50,982 nt of DNA from an uncultured Saprospiraceae bacterium (lineage in GTDB: Bacteria; Bacteroidota; Bacteroidia; Chitinophagales; Saprospiraceae), in NCBI GenBank assembly GCA_937995755.1, contig CALKJD010000090.1:1-50982 (forward strand), in the 5' to 3' direction. Under the pieces are notes generated by a model. It was not told the DNA's origin. It saw only the letters and a program-made list of their open reading frames with translations, and did no database searches. Below, piece by piece: positions 9,016-16,748 of the stretch. The translations under genes were made by a program, and so were the position numbers. Each line of letters starts with the position of its first letter. Position 1 is the first letter of the stretch.

Positions 9016-9198
9016 TTAAATTGATTAAGACAAGAACTTTAAAATCTCCACCAACTGAATTCAACTTCAATAGATCGTCGAAATAATTCCTTCGCTTTAG
9101 TCGGAATGACGATCAATTAATAGGGTTCAACTGCTCTTAAAACACTCTAAAAATCGCCTAAAATCAAAAACCATTTTGAGCAAAAAAACGCGAAAAAC

Positions 9199-9250
9199 GC
9201 TTCAAAATTTCTCAAAAAGGGCTGTTTTGGAAAATTTTGAAGCTTTTTTT
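9199..9250 (+). terminator. 12-bp perfect inverted repeat followed by seven T residues
   Basis: GCTTCAAAATTT at 9199-9210 is the exact reverse complement of AAATTTTGAAGC at 9232-9243, with a 21-base loop, and seven T residues follow. On the plus strand this has the form of an intrinsic terminator that would stop transcripts from the ceramide-reductase gene, although the stem is AT-rich. The minus strand also has T-rich sequence after the stem. Confidence 0.5.
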
Positions 9251-9441
9251 CGAAAAAATGCGAAAATTTAAAAACAGAAAAAACACTTAAAATGCGATCA
9301 AAACGATGAAAAATGCGATATTTGCAGACTGAATACAATATAGTATCCAAAACAGAGTTTAAGACTCGGTCGCAAATTATCATAAAACGATCTTGGATAC
9401 GATTAACACGAATTAGTGTAATAGACTAAATATAAATTATT

Positions 9442-10761
9442 ATGGCAAAAAAACCAAGCCCAAAAAAGGCAACTGGTAAACTAGGAATTTTACTTCCTGG
9501 TATGGGTGCAGTAGCGACAACAGTAATCGCAGGTGTACATGCAGTAAATGCTGGCAAATCAGAACCTATCGGATCATTGACTCAGATGGGTCGTCTAAGA
9601 ATAGGCAAAAGAACTGGAGGAACTAAAAAACCTCTTATCAAAGAAGTAGTGCCAATTCAAGATCTAAAGAAAGTAGTATTTGGAGGATGGGATTTATTTG
9701 ATGATAACGTGTATGAAGCAGCATCTCATGCTAAAGTACTAGATCAAAACTTACTTGACTCTCTCAAAAGACCTTTATCTAAGATCAAGCCGATGAAGGC
9801 TGTATTTGACAAAAACTATGTCAAAAGATTAGACGGTAAGCACGTAAAGAAGGGTAAGACTAAGATGGCTCTTGCTAAGCAGATCATGAAGGATATCGAA
9901 AACTTCAAGAAAGAAAATAAACTAGAGCGTGTAGTAATGGTATGGTGTGGATCTACTGAGATCTATATCGAAGAATCAGCAGTACACCAAACAGTAGCTT
10001 CTCTTGAAAAAGGAATGAAGGAAAACCATAAGGATATCGCTCCATCAATGCTTTATGCATATGCTGCGATCAAAATGGGAATCCCTTATGCTAACGGAGC
10101 TCCTAACCTTTCTTGCGATGTACCTGCATTAGTAGAACTCGCTAAAGAAACAGGATCACCAATCGCTGGTAAAGATTTTAAAACAGGTCAGACTCTTATG
10201 AAGACGATCTTAGCTCCTGGTCTAAAAGCTAGAGCATTAGGAATCGAAGGTTGGTTCTCGACTAACATACTAGGTAACAGAGATGGTGCTGTACTAGATG
10301 ATCCAGATAACTTCAAAACTAAGGAAGTATCTAAAATGGGTGTACTAGATCAGATATTAGAGCCAGAGCTTTACCCTGAACTATACAAAGATCTATACCA
10401 CAAGGTACGTATCAACTACTACCCACCACGTGGTGATGCTAAAGAAGGTTGGGATAACATCGACATCCGTGGATGGTTAAACTACCCTATGCAGATCAAA
10501 GTTGATTTCCTATGTAGAGACAGTATCTTAGCTGCCCCTATCGTACTTGATCTTGCACTTTTCCTTGATTTAGCGAAAAGAGCTGATATGTCAGGTATCC
10601 AAGAGTGGTTATCATTCTATCTCAAATCACCGCAAGCGGCTAAAGGACTACAACCTGAGCACGATATATTTAAGCAATTAGCGAAGCTAGAAAATACGCT
10701 TAGACATATGGTTGGTGAAGATCTTATCAATCACTTAGGATTAGATTATTACGAGAAATAG
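9442..10761 (+). CDS. ino1: Inositol-3-phosphate synthase
   Basis: Converts D-glucose-6-phosphate to 1D-myo-inositol-3-phosphate using bound NAD, the first committed step of inositol synthesis. The 439-residue protein has the NAD-binding GILLPGMGAVATT at residues 15-27. It also has the family core segments ANGAPNLSCDVPAL, FKTGQTLMKTILAPGLKARALG and STNILGNRDG, and a C-terminal PMQIKVDFLCRDS block. The N-terminus is Lys-rich. Length and motifs fit the prokaryotic enzyme. Inositol synthesis is uncommon in bacteria and in Bacteroidota is tied to inositol lipids, which fits the upstream lipid genes. The gene probably has its own promoter, since an inverted repeat with a T tract lies upstream, and it ends at a strong terminator. 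Confidence 0.95.
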   Translation: MAKKPSPKKATGKLGILLPGMGAVATTVIAGVHAVNAGKSEPIGSLTQMGRLRIGKRTGGTKKPLIKEVVPIQDLKKVVFGGWDLFDDNVYEAASHAKVLDQNLLDSLKRPLSKIKPMKAVFDKNYVKRLDGKHVKKGKTKMALAKQIMKDIENFKKENKLERVVMVWCGSTEIYIEESAVHQTVASLEKGMKENHKDIAPSMLYAYAAIKMGIPYANGAPNLSCDVPALVELAKETGSPIAGKDFKTGQTLMKTILAPGLKARALGIEGWFSTNILGNRDGAVLDDPDNFKTKEVSKMGVLDQILEPELYPELYKDLYHKVRINYYPPRGDAKEGWDNIDIRGWLNYPMQIKVDFLCRDSILAAPIVLDLALFLDLAKRADMSGIQEWLSFYLKSPQAAKGLQPEHDIFKQLAKLENTLRHMVGEDLINHLGLDYYEK

Positions 10762-10787
10762 GGTTTAAAACCTTATCAATATATACT

Positions 10788-10822
10788 AGAGCCATACTTC
10801 ATTAAAAGTATGGCTCTTTTTT
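10788..10822 (+). terminator. Intrinsic terminator after inositol-phosphate synthase gene
   Basis: AGAGCCATACTT (10788-10799) pairs perfectly with AAGTATGGCTCT (10806-10817) over a six-base loop and is followed by a run of T residues. It lies 27 bases after the stop codon and closes the inositol/sphingolipid locus. Confidence 0.92.
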
Positions 10823-11099
10823 ATTTAGGGCAAAGTATTCCGCCACATCGTAATTATTAAATTGTTTTGTTACCTTACAAAAAGTGAACGAATTGTATAA
10901 AAAGACGTTCCACATAGTGAGTGCAGTATCATTTATGACTTGATGTCATAATAATAAACATAATGAACTGTAACCTTACTAATGCTCAAGTAAAGATCAT
11001 TAGCGCTATAATATATTGATGGATTGGGGAGCTTGCAGCCTTGATTTATGGATAAGAACATTAATGTCGTATTGACATTATTATACGAAAACATAAATT

Positions 11100-11633
11100 A
11101 TGCAGATTATTGAGTCATTAGAAAATCTTATTCATAAACTTAATACATCAGAGACCATTGACCATAGTAAAATCATCAAAGAAATAAATATTCCAATAAG
11201 TGATTTCGAAGCATTAGCCTCATGGGATGATAATTGCTATACACGAAATTGCATACACAGAAGTGATCAATATGAATTGATATTACTCTGCTGGAACAAA
11301 GGAAGTACAACTCCAATCCATGGTCATGATGGTCAAAAATGCTGGGTCTACCAAATCAAAGGTCAGTTAACCGAAGTTCGATATGACAAATTAGACTCTG
11401 GTGATCTAGTCGAAACCAATAGAATGAATCTAGTACCCGGAAAACTATCTTTTATGAATAATGCTATGGGATATCATCAACTGATGAATACGTCCGATGG
11501 TCGCGCTATGACACTACATGCCTATGTACTGCCAATTAATTCTTGCGAAGTGTATTGTGATGACAAACAAGACTTTGAAAATAAAGAATTGGAGTATGAC
11601 ACTATTATAGAAGATGCACTCGTAGATGCTTAA
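11100..11633 (+). CDS. Cysteine dioxygenase
   Basis: Cupin-fold non-haem iron enzyme that oxidises L-cysteine to cysteine sulfinate. The iron ligands are visible as His74 and His76 (IHGHDGQ) and His126 (YHQLMN). Cys81 and Tyr142 stand where the thioether crosslink pair of the mammalian-type enzyme lies, so this copy may form that cofactor, whereas many bacterial homologues have Gly in place of the Cys. The 177-residue length is normal for the bacterial type. It stands alone, 256 bases from the next gene, which is an RsbQ-like hydrolase in the same direction. No taurine-pathway decarboxylase is adjacent, so the fate of the product is unknown. Confidence 0.88.
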   Translation: MQIIESLENLIHKLNTSETIDHSKIIKEINIPISDFEALASWDDNCYTRNCIHRSDQYELILLCWNKGSTTPIHGHDGQKCWVYQIKGQLTEVRYDKLDSGDLVETNRMNLVPGKLSFMNNAMGYHQLMNTSDGRAMTLHAYVLPINSCEVYCDDKQDFENKELEYDTIIEDALVDA

Positions 11634-11889
11634 GACTTCGTTTACTTAATAACACTTACTTATTGGTTGCTATATATGACTAATCTCATATTATACACTT
11701 CTATATCAATGCAAATTGGTGTAGATATTCCTCTTCTCCTTTCTCTATTTTAGTTGCTGCCCTCCAATTATATAGTATGCTTTACTTCGATAGACAAAGG
11801 AACCACTGACAGTAATAAATAGCTTGATTTTTTGATCTATAATAAATCATCACAATTACTACTTTTACAATTACAACAATTAATCCATC

Positions 11890-12687
11890 ATGGGAACTGT
11901 ACTCAAGAGAAATAATGTCAGAGTAGTAGGAACTGGTAAGCAGGCTATGCTTTTTGTTCATGGATTTGGATGCAACCAGAATATGTGGAGATTTGTGGCG
12001 CCCTCATTCCAAGATGATTATAAGGTAGTACTATTGGATTTAGTAGGTTGCGGAGATTCAGACAGTAGTGCATGGAATGCTGATAAGTACAGTACATTAA
12101 CTGCGTACGCCAAGGATATTATAGAAATTTGCAACGAATTAAATCTTACAGAAAATGTCATCTATGTAGGTCATTCAGTCAGTGCCATTATTGGTGTCTT
12201 AGCCAACAATATCCAAACCGACTTATTTAGTAAACTTATACTGATTGTGCCCTCTCCATGCTATGTCAATAAGGGTGATTATCTTGGAGGATTTGATCAA
12301 GATCATATGAATGCTTTACTAATACAAATGGAGGAAGATTATGAATCTTGGGCTAATACCCTCGCACCAGTCATCATGGGTAATCCTGACTCTCCTTTAC
12401 TTAGTGAAGAGCTACATTCGAGCTTTTGCAATACCAATCATAAGATAGCCAAACATTTTGCAAAGGTTACTTTCCTTTCGGATAATAGAGAAGATATCAA
12501 AAAGGTAAATACACCTAGTTTGATTTTACAATGCAAAGAAGATAATATTGCTCCAGAGTTTGTAGGAAATTATATGCACTACCATATGCCTAACAGTACG
12601 ATCCAACAACTGAATATCAAGGGACATTGTCCACATATGAGTGGACCAAAGGCAACAATAAATGCAATCAATAACTTTCTGAATTAA
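11890..12687 (+). CDS. Alpha/beta hydrolase of the RsbQ/KAI2 type
   Basis: The 265-residue alpha/beta hydrolase has the nucleophile elbow GHSVSA (Ser96), the acid near Asp218 (QCKEDNI) and His246 in KGHCPHM. The oxyanion region is VHGFGCNQNMW. These positions and the GHSVxA form match RsbQ, which in Bacillus works with the PAS phosphatase RsbP in energy-stress signalling, and the plant receptors KAI2 and D14. No PAS or phosphatase partner gene is adjacent, so the signalling role cannot be assumed; a small-molecule hydrolase is equally possible. The gene converges with the sulfate reductase gene, with 66 bases between them and no obvious terminator. Confidence 0.85.
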   Translation: MGTVLKRNNVRVVGTGKQAMLFVHGFGCNQNMWRFVAPSFQDDYKVVLLDLVGCGDSDSSAWNADKYSTLTAYAKDIIEICNELNLTENVIYVGHSVSAIIGVLANNIQTDLFSKLILIVPSPCYVNKGDYLGGFDQDHMNALLIQMEEDYESWANTLAPVIMGNPDSPLLSEELHSSFCNTNHKIAKHFAKVTFLSDNREDIKKVNTPSLILQCKEDNIAPEFVGNYMHYHMPNSTIQQLNIKGHCPHMSGPKATINAINNFLN

Positions 12688-12753
12688 ATGTATCCGTTTA
12701 TTTGCTATCTGTACTTTATTGCTTTTTCTTGATGGGAAGAACAATAGTTGGAT

Positions 12754-13413
12754 TTACAAATGTAAGCCACATTCTGTTTTGGGCGAGTTATTCCATCTTC
12801 CAGATCTATCGTTTCCAGGAACTGTACAATGCTTACAACCTATAGATGAATAGCCTTTTGACTTCAATGGATGAAATGGTAAATGATGTGTACTTATAAA
12901 CTCATCTCTTTCAACGAAACCTATATCTAGTAAAGGATAAAACTTATAAATATTTTCACGCTCCTCAAAAATATCAAGTGACCCTCTAAAATCACTTTGC
13001 CATTTCATTAATCCTGATACCCAAATTTTATGATCTTTTTTTATATAATTTAGCGGATCAACTTTATTAATTTGACAGCATCTATTGGGATCTTTCTTCC
13101 ACATTTCATTTTCCTTTGTCAATTGATGATCCTTCTCTTCGGCTATTACATTGACAACATTCAAGTCATAAACTTGAGTCAAATACTCCTTATAAATAAT
13201 GGTCTCCTTAAAATGGTATCCTGTATCAATAAAATAGATTACTTGATCTTTATTAATATCTGAAAATACTTTCAGTAAAAAAGCTGAAGTGGCAGCAAAT
13301 GAAGATGTTAACATTATATCCTCCGCATCAAAATCTTTATACAGTTGCTCTACTCTCTTATAAACTGATAGCTCGCTATATCTCTCATTACATTCCTTTA
13401 AATTCAATTCCAT
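12754..13413 (-). CDS. cysH: Phosphoadenylyl/adenylyl sulfate reductase
   Basis: Reduces adenylylated sulfate to sulfite in assimilatory sulfate reduction, using thioredoxin. The 219-residue protein carries the nucleotide loop TSSFAATSAF, the paired cysteines Cys112-Cys113 and the CxxC pair Cys193/Cys196. Those four bind a 4Fe-4S cluster in the APS-reducing type. The C-terminal ECGLH has the catalytic Cys215. The cluster cysteines favour APS over PAPS as substrate. No sulfate adenylyltransferase or sulfite reductase genes are next to it. The protein ends almost immediately after ECGLHL, which is normal for this family. The start at 13413 is preceded by a very AT-rich region without a clear ribosome binding site. 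Confidence 0.9.
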   Translation of the reverse strand: MELNLKECNERYSELSVYKRVEQLYKDFDAEDIMLTSSFAATSAFLLKVFSDINKDQVIYFIDTGYHFKETIIYKEYLTQVYDLNVVNVIAEEKDHQLTKENEMWKKDPNRCCQINKVDPLNYIKKDHKIWVSGLMKWQSDFRGSLDIFEERENIYKFYPLLDIGFVERDEFISTHHLPFHPLKSKGYSSIGCKHCTVPGNDRSGRWNNSPKTECGLHL

Positions 13414-13528
13414 AATATATGTATTCTTTATTTCAATATAATATTCCTTACTCTCATATATTGAATCAACAAAAGTAGTTCATTAAACCTAAACATATCA
13501 TTTTAGAATCACTTTTGCATAATAACAA

Positions 13529-13558
13529 AAGATCACAACCATTTCTGATTGTGATCTT
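13529..13558 (-). terminator. Intrinsic terminator of the kelch-repeat protein gene
   Basis: AAGATCACAA (13529-13538) pairs with TTGTGATCTT (13549-13558). On the minus strand the stem is followed by TTTTGTTATT, so it serves the gene that ends at 13589. Confidence 0.8.
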
Positions 13559-13588
13559 CAGCAATAAATTTTGTTGTTCTTACCTAGC

Positions 13589-16066
13589 TTACCTAACTAT
13601 CTTTTCACTCTTTACTATTGTACCATGATAGAGATAAGACTTAATATAGATTCCTGTTATCGTATTGATCGATAGTGACTCCTCTAATTGTATTTTCCTG
13701 CCCAGTAAATCATGATACTCTACAGTATCGAAAATGAAATCGACATGTACATCATTGATCGCGGTCACAGCATCAGTTCCTCCTACAGCGTATGATCCAT
13801 CACCATTATACACCATAGTAACGAATGTATATGGTTCATTGACAATTACCTCTAGCACATCTAATGTTTGCCATGCCGGTGTATCATCTGCAGCGATTTT
13901 ATCTCCTGTATATAGTCCTACTAGATCATCCGAATTCCAATCTATCTCGCCTGTATTAGGTAGGATAAGTGTTACTGCAAGTTCATTATCTGTACTTCCA
14001 TTAGCGATATAGTACACCTTATCTTGCCATACAAATCCATTCGCTGATTTTATCACATTAGTATTCGTCAATAAAGAAGCCGCCACACAATCGGACTCAT
14101 TTCCTAATGTAGAATTGACGATCATCAAAATACTATCATTACTAGAAAAATACGCGGTCTCATTTTCACCCACAGAAGTGGATATTTCTTTTTCAATCGC
14201 AGCGTAAAGTGTACTTGGATTCCCCTCTCCAAAAGTGATAACAGGAAGTGTCGAACCATCAAAATCATTTCCTGAGTCAGGACAACCATTGCTGTCATCA
14301 ATCTTTAGGGTTGCCGATGATGCATATCCAGATTCAAATGCAGATACTTCGTCATCCAAAGTGTAACCATTATTATCAAAACAAAATTGGATCGCAATAT
14401 TACTCGTACCATCAAAAATAAATGGTGTATCAAATTTAATTTCATTAATCCCTTTCGCTGTGACTATTGTCCCACTATATACTTCTTCAAAATTGATCGT
14501 ATTATTGATTCCATTATTCAAAGCACTTACATCTGTATTTGCCATGTATACTGTAAAATTACGATACGGATCAGTAGACTCTTTTACATCTACATTAAAT
14601 GCTATTTCACCAAATGCTCCTGCACTTAATCCAGAGCTAGTCAGTAACTCGTTACGATATATCATTTGAGTACGCATATTAGTATAATACTGACCAAACA
14701 CATTTGTATTTGTAGTAGTTGCTACTCCCACTTTAGCTGAACCTTCTGTTACGCTAGTATCAAATGCAACATCATCTTCTGGTATCACAATTGTTCTTTG
14801 AGGTGTCTCTACCACTTGATCCGAAGTCAGATTAACTATTAAAGTTTTATCGCCTGAGGCCACAGCATTATTATATAAGGTCAATCCGAATGAAGTCATA
14901 GATTCTCCAGCCGCTAATGTCTTTGTTAACGCTTCAAGATTATAGTGCAAATCCTCAACCGCGGTACTTGCAGGATCTATTGAAAGAGTAATAGTCACAT
15001 CAGTATCAAAAACTATAGGTGTATTTACTTCAATTTCCGTCTCAACAAAAGCATCACAGAATAAATCATTTCTTTGGTACTCTAGCAAATCTACATCAGG
15101 CATAACCAACCTCAACCGCGATTGGCTAAATATAGAAAGATCCAACTTGTATACTTCTTCTAAAAATCCGTCGAATCCATTCCACCCGTTAATAATGTAT
15201 ATTTCATCATTGATTATAAATGATGCAGGTGCCCAACGCGATTTCCCAGGGTGTGGAGGCATTTCTAACCAAGATTGGATTCCAGGATCATACTTCCATA
15301 ATTCTCCAGTCTCCATGTATCCATGATCATCTCCGTCACCACTCAGTACATAACCAAATCCTTTGTGAGAAAGCTGAGTTCCTGCAACTCTTCCTTCACC
15401 TGGCAATGTTGCAATTTGCATCCATGTATCTTGAGCCGTATCATATTGATACCATTCGTTAGAGATAAAATCATTTCCATGACCATTACCTACATATACA
15501 TATTCTCCATCGGTAAATTGATATGGGTGATGTCTTTCTGCTGCAGGAAAATCAGCTTTACGATCCCATGAATCATTTTCGATATCATAAGCCCACCAAT
15601 CTTTCTTATTGCCTCCAAAGCCTCCAAGCCCAACATATATAAATCCATCTAAAGCCACCATTGCAGGGTGTGTACGAGCGACACAATCACAACTAGCTAA
15701 CTCTGTCCATTGGTCAGTAGCAGGGTCATATACCCACAAATCATTAAACGCAATATTCCCCTCACTACCAAATCCGAAATATGCCTTACCGTCGATTACA
15801 TCACCAATAGCAAACCCTCTAGCCGCTCCAGGAAAATCTACTTTCTTAGTCCAAACATTCGATACGGCATCGTACGAATAGAAATCTGAAGAAGGTCCTG
15901 CAGAAGTATTTCCAGTGACCATGTAACCCACATCGTCTATAGAGAAAGCATAACTATGATCAGTTAGATAATTATTGGGTACAGAAGCCACTTGTTCCCA
16001 TGTTTGGGCCATCAGCAGACATGATTGTAAACATACAATTAGAGCCAGCGTTTTTTTGAAATTCAT
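13589..16066 (-). CDS. Exported kelch-repeat protein with Calx-beta-like region and T9SS-like C-terminus
   Basis: The 825-residue protein starts with a signal peptide (residues 1-21, ending LLMAQ). Residues 25-320 contain about six kelch repeats, each with a W/Y-x-Y-D-x-x-x-x-x-W core (for example FYSYDAVSNVWTKK and LWVYDPATDQWTEL), which should form a beta propeller. Residues about 340-425 resemble a Calx-beta domain (TITLSIDPASTAVEDLHY, then KTLIVNLTS). A long beta-rich part follows. The last 60 residues (VEYHDLLGRKIQ ... GIYIKSYLYHGTIVKSEKIVR) look like a divergent type IX sorting domain, so the protein is probably exported across the outer membrane and surface-attached or released. Ligand and function are unknown. 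It has its own terminator. Confidence 0.8.
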   Translation of the reverse strand: MNFKKTLALIVCLQSCLLMAQTWEQVASVPNNYLTDHSYAFSIDDVGYMVTGNTSAGPSSDFYSYDAVSNVWTKKVDFPGAARGFAIGDVIDGKAYFGFGSEGNIAFNDLWVYDPATDQWTELASCDCVARTHPAMVALDGFIYVGLGGFGGNKKDWWAYDIENDSWDRKADFPAAERHHPYQFTDGEYVYVGNGHGNDFISNEWYQYDTAQDTWMQIATLPGEGRVAGTQLSHKGFGYVLSGDGDDHGYMETGELWKYDPGIQSWLEMPPHPGKSRWAPASFIINDEIYIINGWNGFDGFLEEVYKLDLSIFSQSRLRLVMPDVDLLEYQRNDLFCDAFVETEIEVNTPIVFDTDVTITLSIDPASTAVEDLHYNLEALTKTLAAGESMTSFGLTLYNNAVASGDKTLIVNLTSDQVVETPQRTIVIPEDDVAFDTSVTEGSAKVGVATTTNTNVFGQYYTNMRTQMIYRNELLTSSGLSAGAFGEIAFNVDVKESTDPYRNFTVYMANTDVSALNNGINNTINFEEVYSGTIVTAKGINEIKFDTPFIFDGTSNIAIQFCFDNNGYTLDDEVSAFESGYASSATLKIDDSNGCPDSGNDFDGSTLPVITFGEGNPSTLYAAIEKEISTSVGENETAYFSSNDSILMIVNSTLGNESDCVAASLLTNTNVIKSANGFVWQDKVYYIANGSTDNELAVTLILPNTGEIDWNSDDLVGLYTGDKIAADDTPAWQTLDVLEVIVNEPYTFVTMVYNGDGSYAVGGTDAVTAINDVHVDFIFDTVEYHDLLGRKIQLEESLSINTITGIYIKSYLYHGTIVKSEKIVR

Positions 16067-16285
16067 AATGTTGATTTGATTCTATTTTCGCTCTAGCACA
16101 AAGTGATAGTCGATGAAAAATTTGTTTTAACAGCTATCAAAGTTAATTTTATATAATTCTCTACCTAAAAAACATATAATCAATGTCGTCTAGACTTCAA
16201 GCAATAAGGATAGCCTGATTAGTTTATAGTGCGTTACACATGGAATACAGTAAATACCCTATTGACATTTCATTAATAGTCTTAA

Positions 16286-16319
16286 TTTGAATCAATGGAA
16301 GCAATAACCACTATATTTG
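16286..16319 (+). promoter_or_regulatory. Sigma-ABfr-type promoter of the GtrA/lipid kinase pair
   Basis: TTTG at 16286-16289 and TATATTTG at 16312-16319 are 22 bases apart, close to the Bacteroidota primary-sigma consensus TTTG-N19-21-TAnnTTTG. The ATG at 16326 begins six bases after the -7 box, so the message would have almost no 5' leader. Confidence 0.6.
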
Positions 16320-16325
16320 CATCTC

Positions 16326-16748
16326 ATGTCCAATGACACCACACATAAAGAACAACATGTCTCCTTCTTCACTTCATTGTGGAGATCGCAGGCTACTGCC
16401 TTCATGGCTACAGCAGCCGATTTTGGGATTTATTTCATCCTCTTTCAATTTATAGGAATCTATTATGTTACGGCATCAGGTATAGGCGCATTCTGTGGCG
16501 CTATTGTCAGCTTTTTTCTGAGTCGCAATTGGGCGTTTATGAGCACAGATGACAAAATGAGGAATCAGATGTTGCGATACGGATGTGCTAGTGGATTAAG
16601 TCTTTTTCTTAATGTATATGGCATCTACTTCATTGTCGAAACATTCGATATAAAAGAGACGATAGCCAAAGTATTGACCTCTATCCTAATAGGTCTATTC
16701 ATCAATTTTCCAATCTTCAGATATTGGGTATTCAGAGATAGAGTATGA
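16326..16748 (+). CDS. GtrA-family four-helix membrane protein
   Basis: The 140-residue protein has four hydrophobic helices (around residues 20-40, 47-67, 80-100 and 108-130), with FLSRNWAF between helices 2 and 3 and a final FPIFRYWVFRDR. That is the pattern of the GtrA family, thought to help move polyprenyl-phosphate-linked sugars across the inner membrane. The frame extends to a TTG at 16317, but the ATG at 16326 is preferred. Its stop codon overlaps the start of the lipid kinase gene (ATGA), which indicates translational coupling. The pairing suggests the two act on the same lipid, but no substrate can be read from the sequence. Confidence 0.85.
   Translation: MSNDTTHKEQHVSFFTSLWRSQATAFMATAADFGIYFILFQFIGIYYVTASGIGAFCGAIVSFFLSRNWAFMSTDDKMRNQMLRYGCASGLSLFLNVYGIYFIVETFDIKETIAKVLTSILIGLFINFPIFRYWVFRDRV

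Larger units (their letters stand above)
8634..9441. other. 808-base intergenic region between ceramide-reductase and inositol-phosphate synthase genes
   Basis: No intact gene is seen. The first third holds a broken minus-strand coding remnant (8788-9015). The part near 9075-9105 carries an ATTCCTTCGC...CGGAATGACG sequence resembling dispersed repeats common in Bacteroidota, but no second copy lies in the window. From about 9130 to 9330 the plus strand is extremely A-rich, with repeated GCGAAAA/ATGCGAT words and a perfect inverted repeat. The last 110 bases lead into the inositol-phosphate synthase gene. Confidence 0.6.

Noticed and set aside
9075..9105. Dispersed repeat unit (ATTCCTTCGC ... 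CGGAATGACG)
   Set aside because: It resembles repeats seen in other Bacteroidota, but only one copy is in this window, so it cannot be supported as a repeat here.
9147..9383. A 78-codon minus-strand open frame in the A-rich region before ino1
   Set aside because: Its composition (Phe, Lys and Ser from poly-A/T tracts) reflects base bias; it overlaps the inverted repeat and has no start context or family resemblance.
13072..13263. Open frame antisense to the sulfate reductase gene
   Set aside because: Shadow frame within a well-supported gene; no signal, start context or family match.
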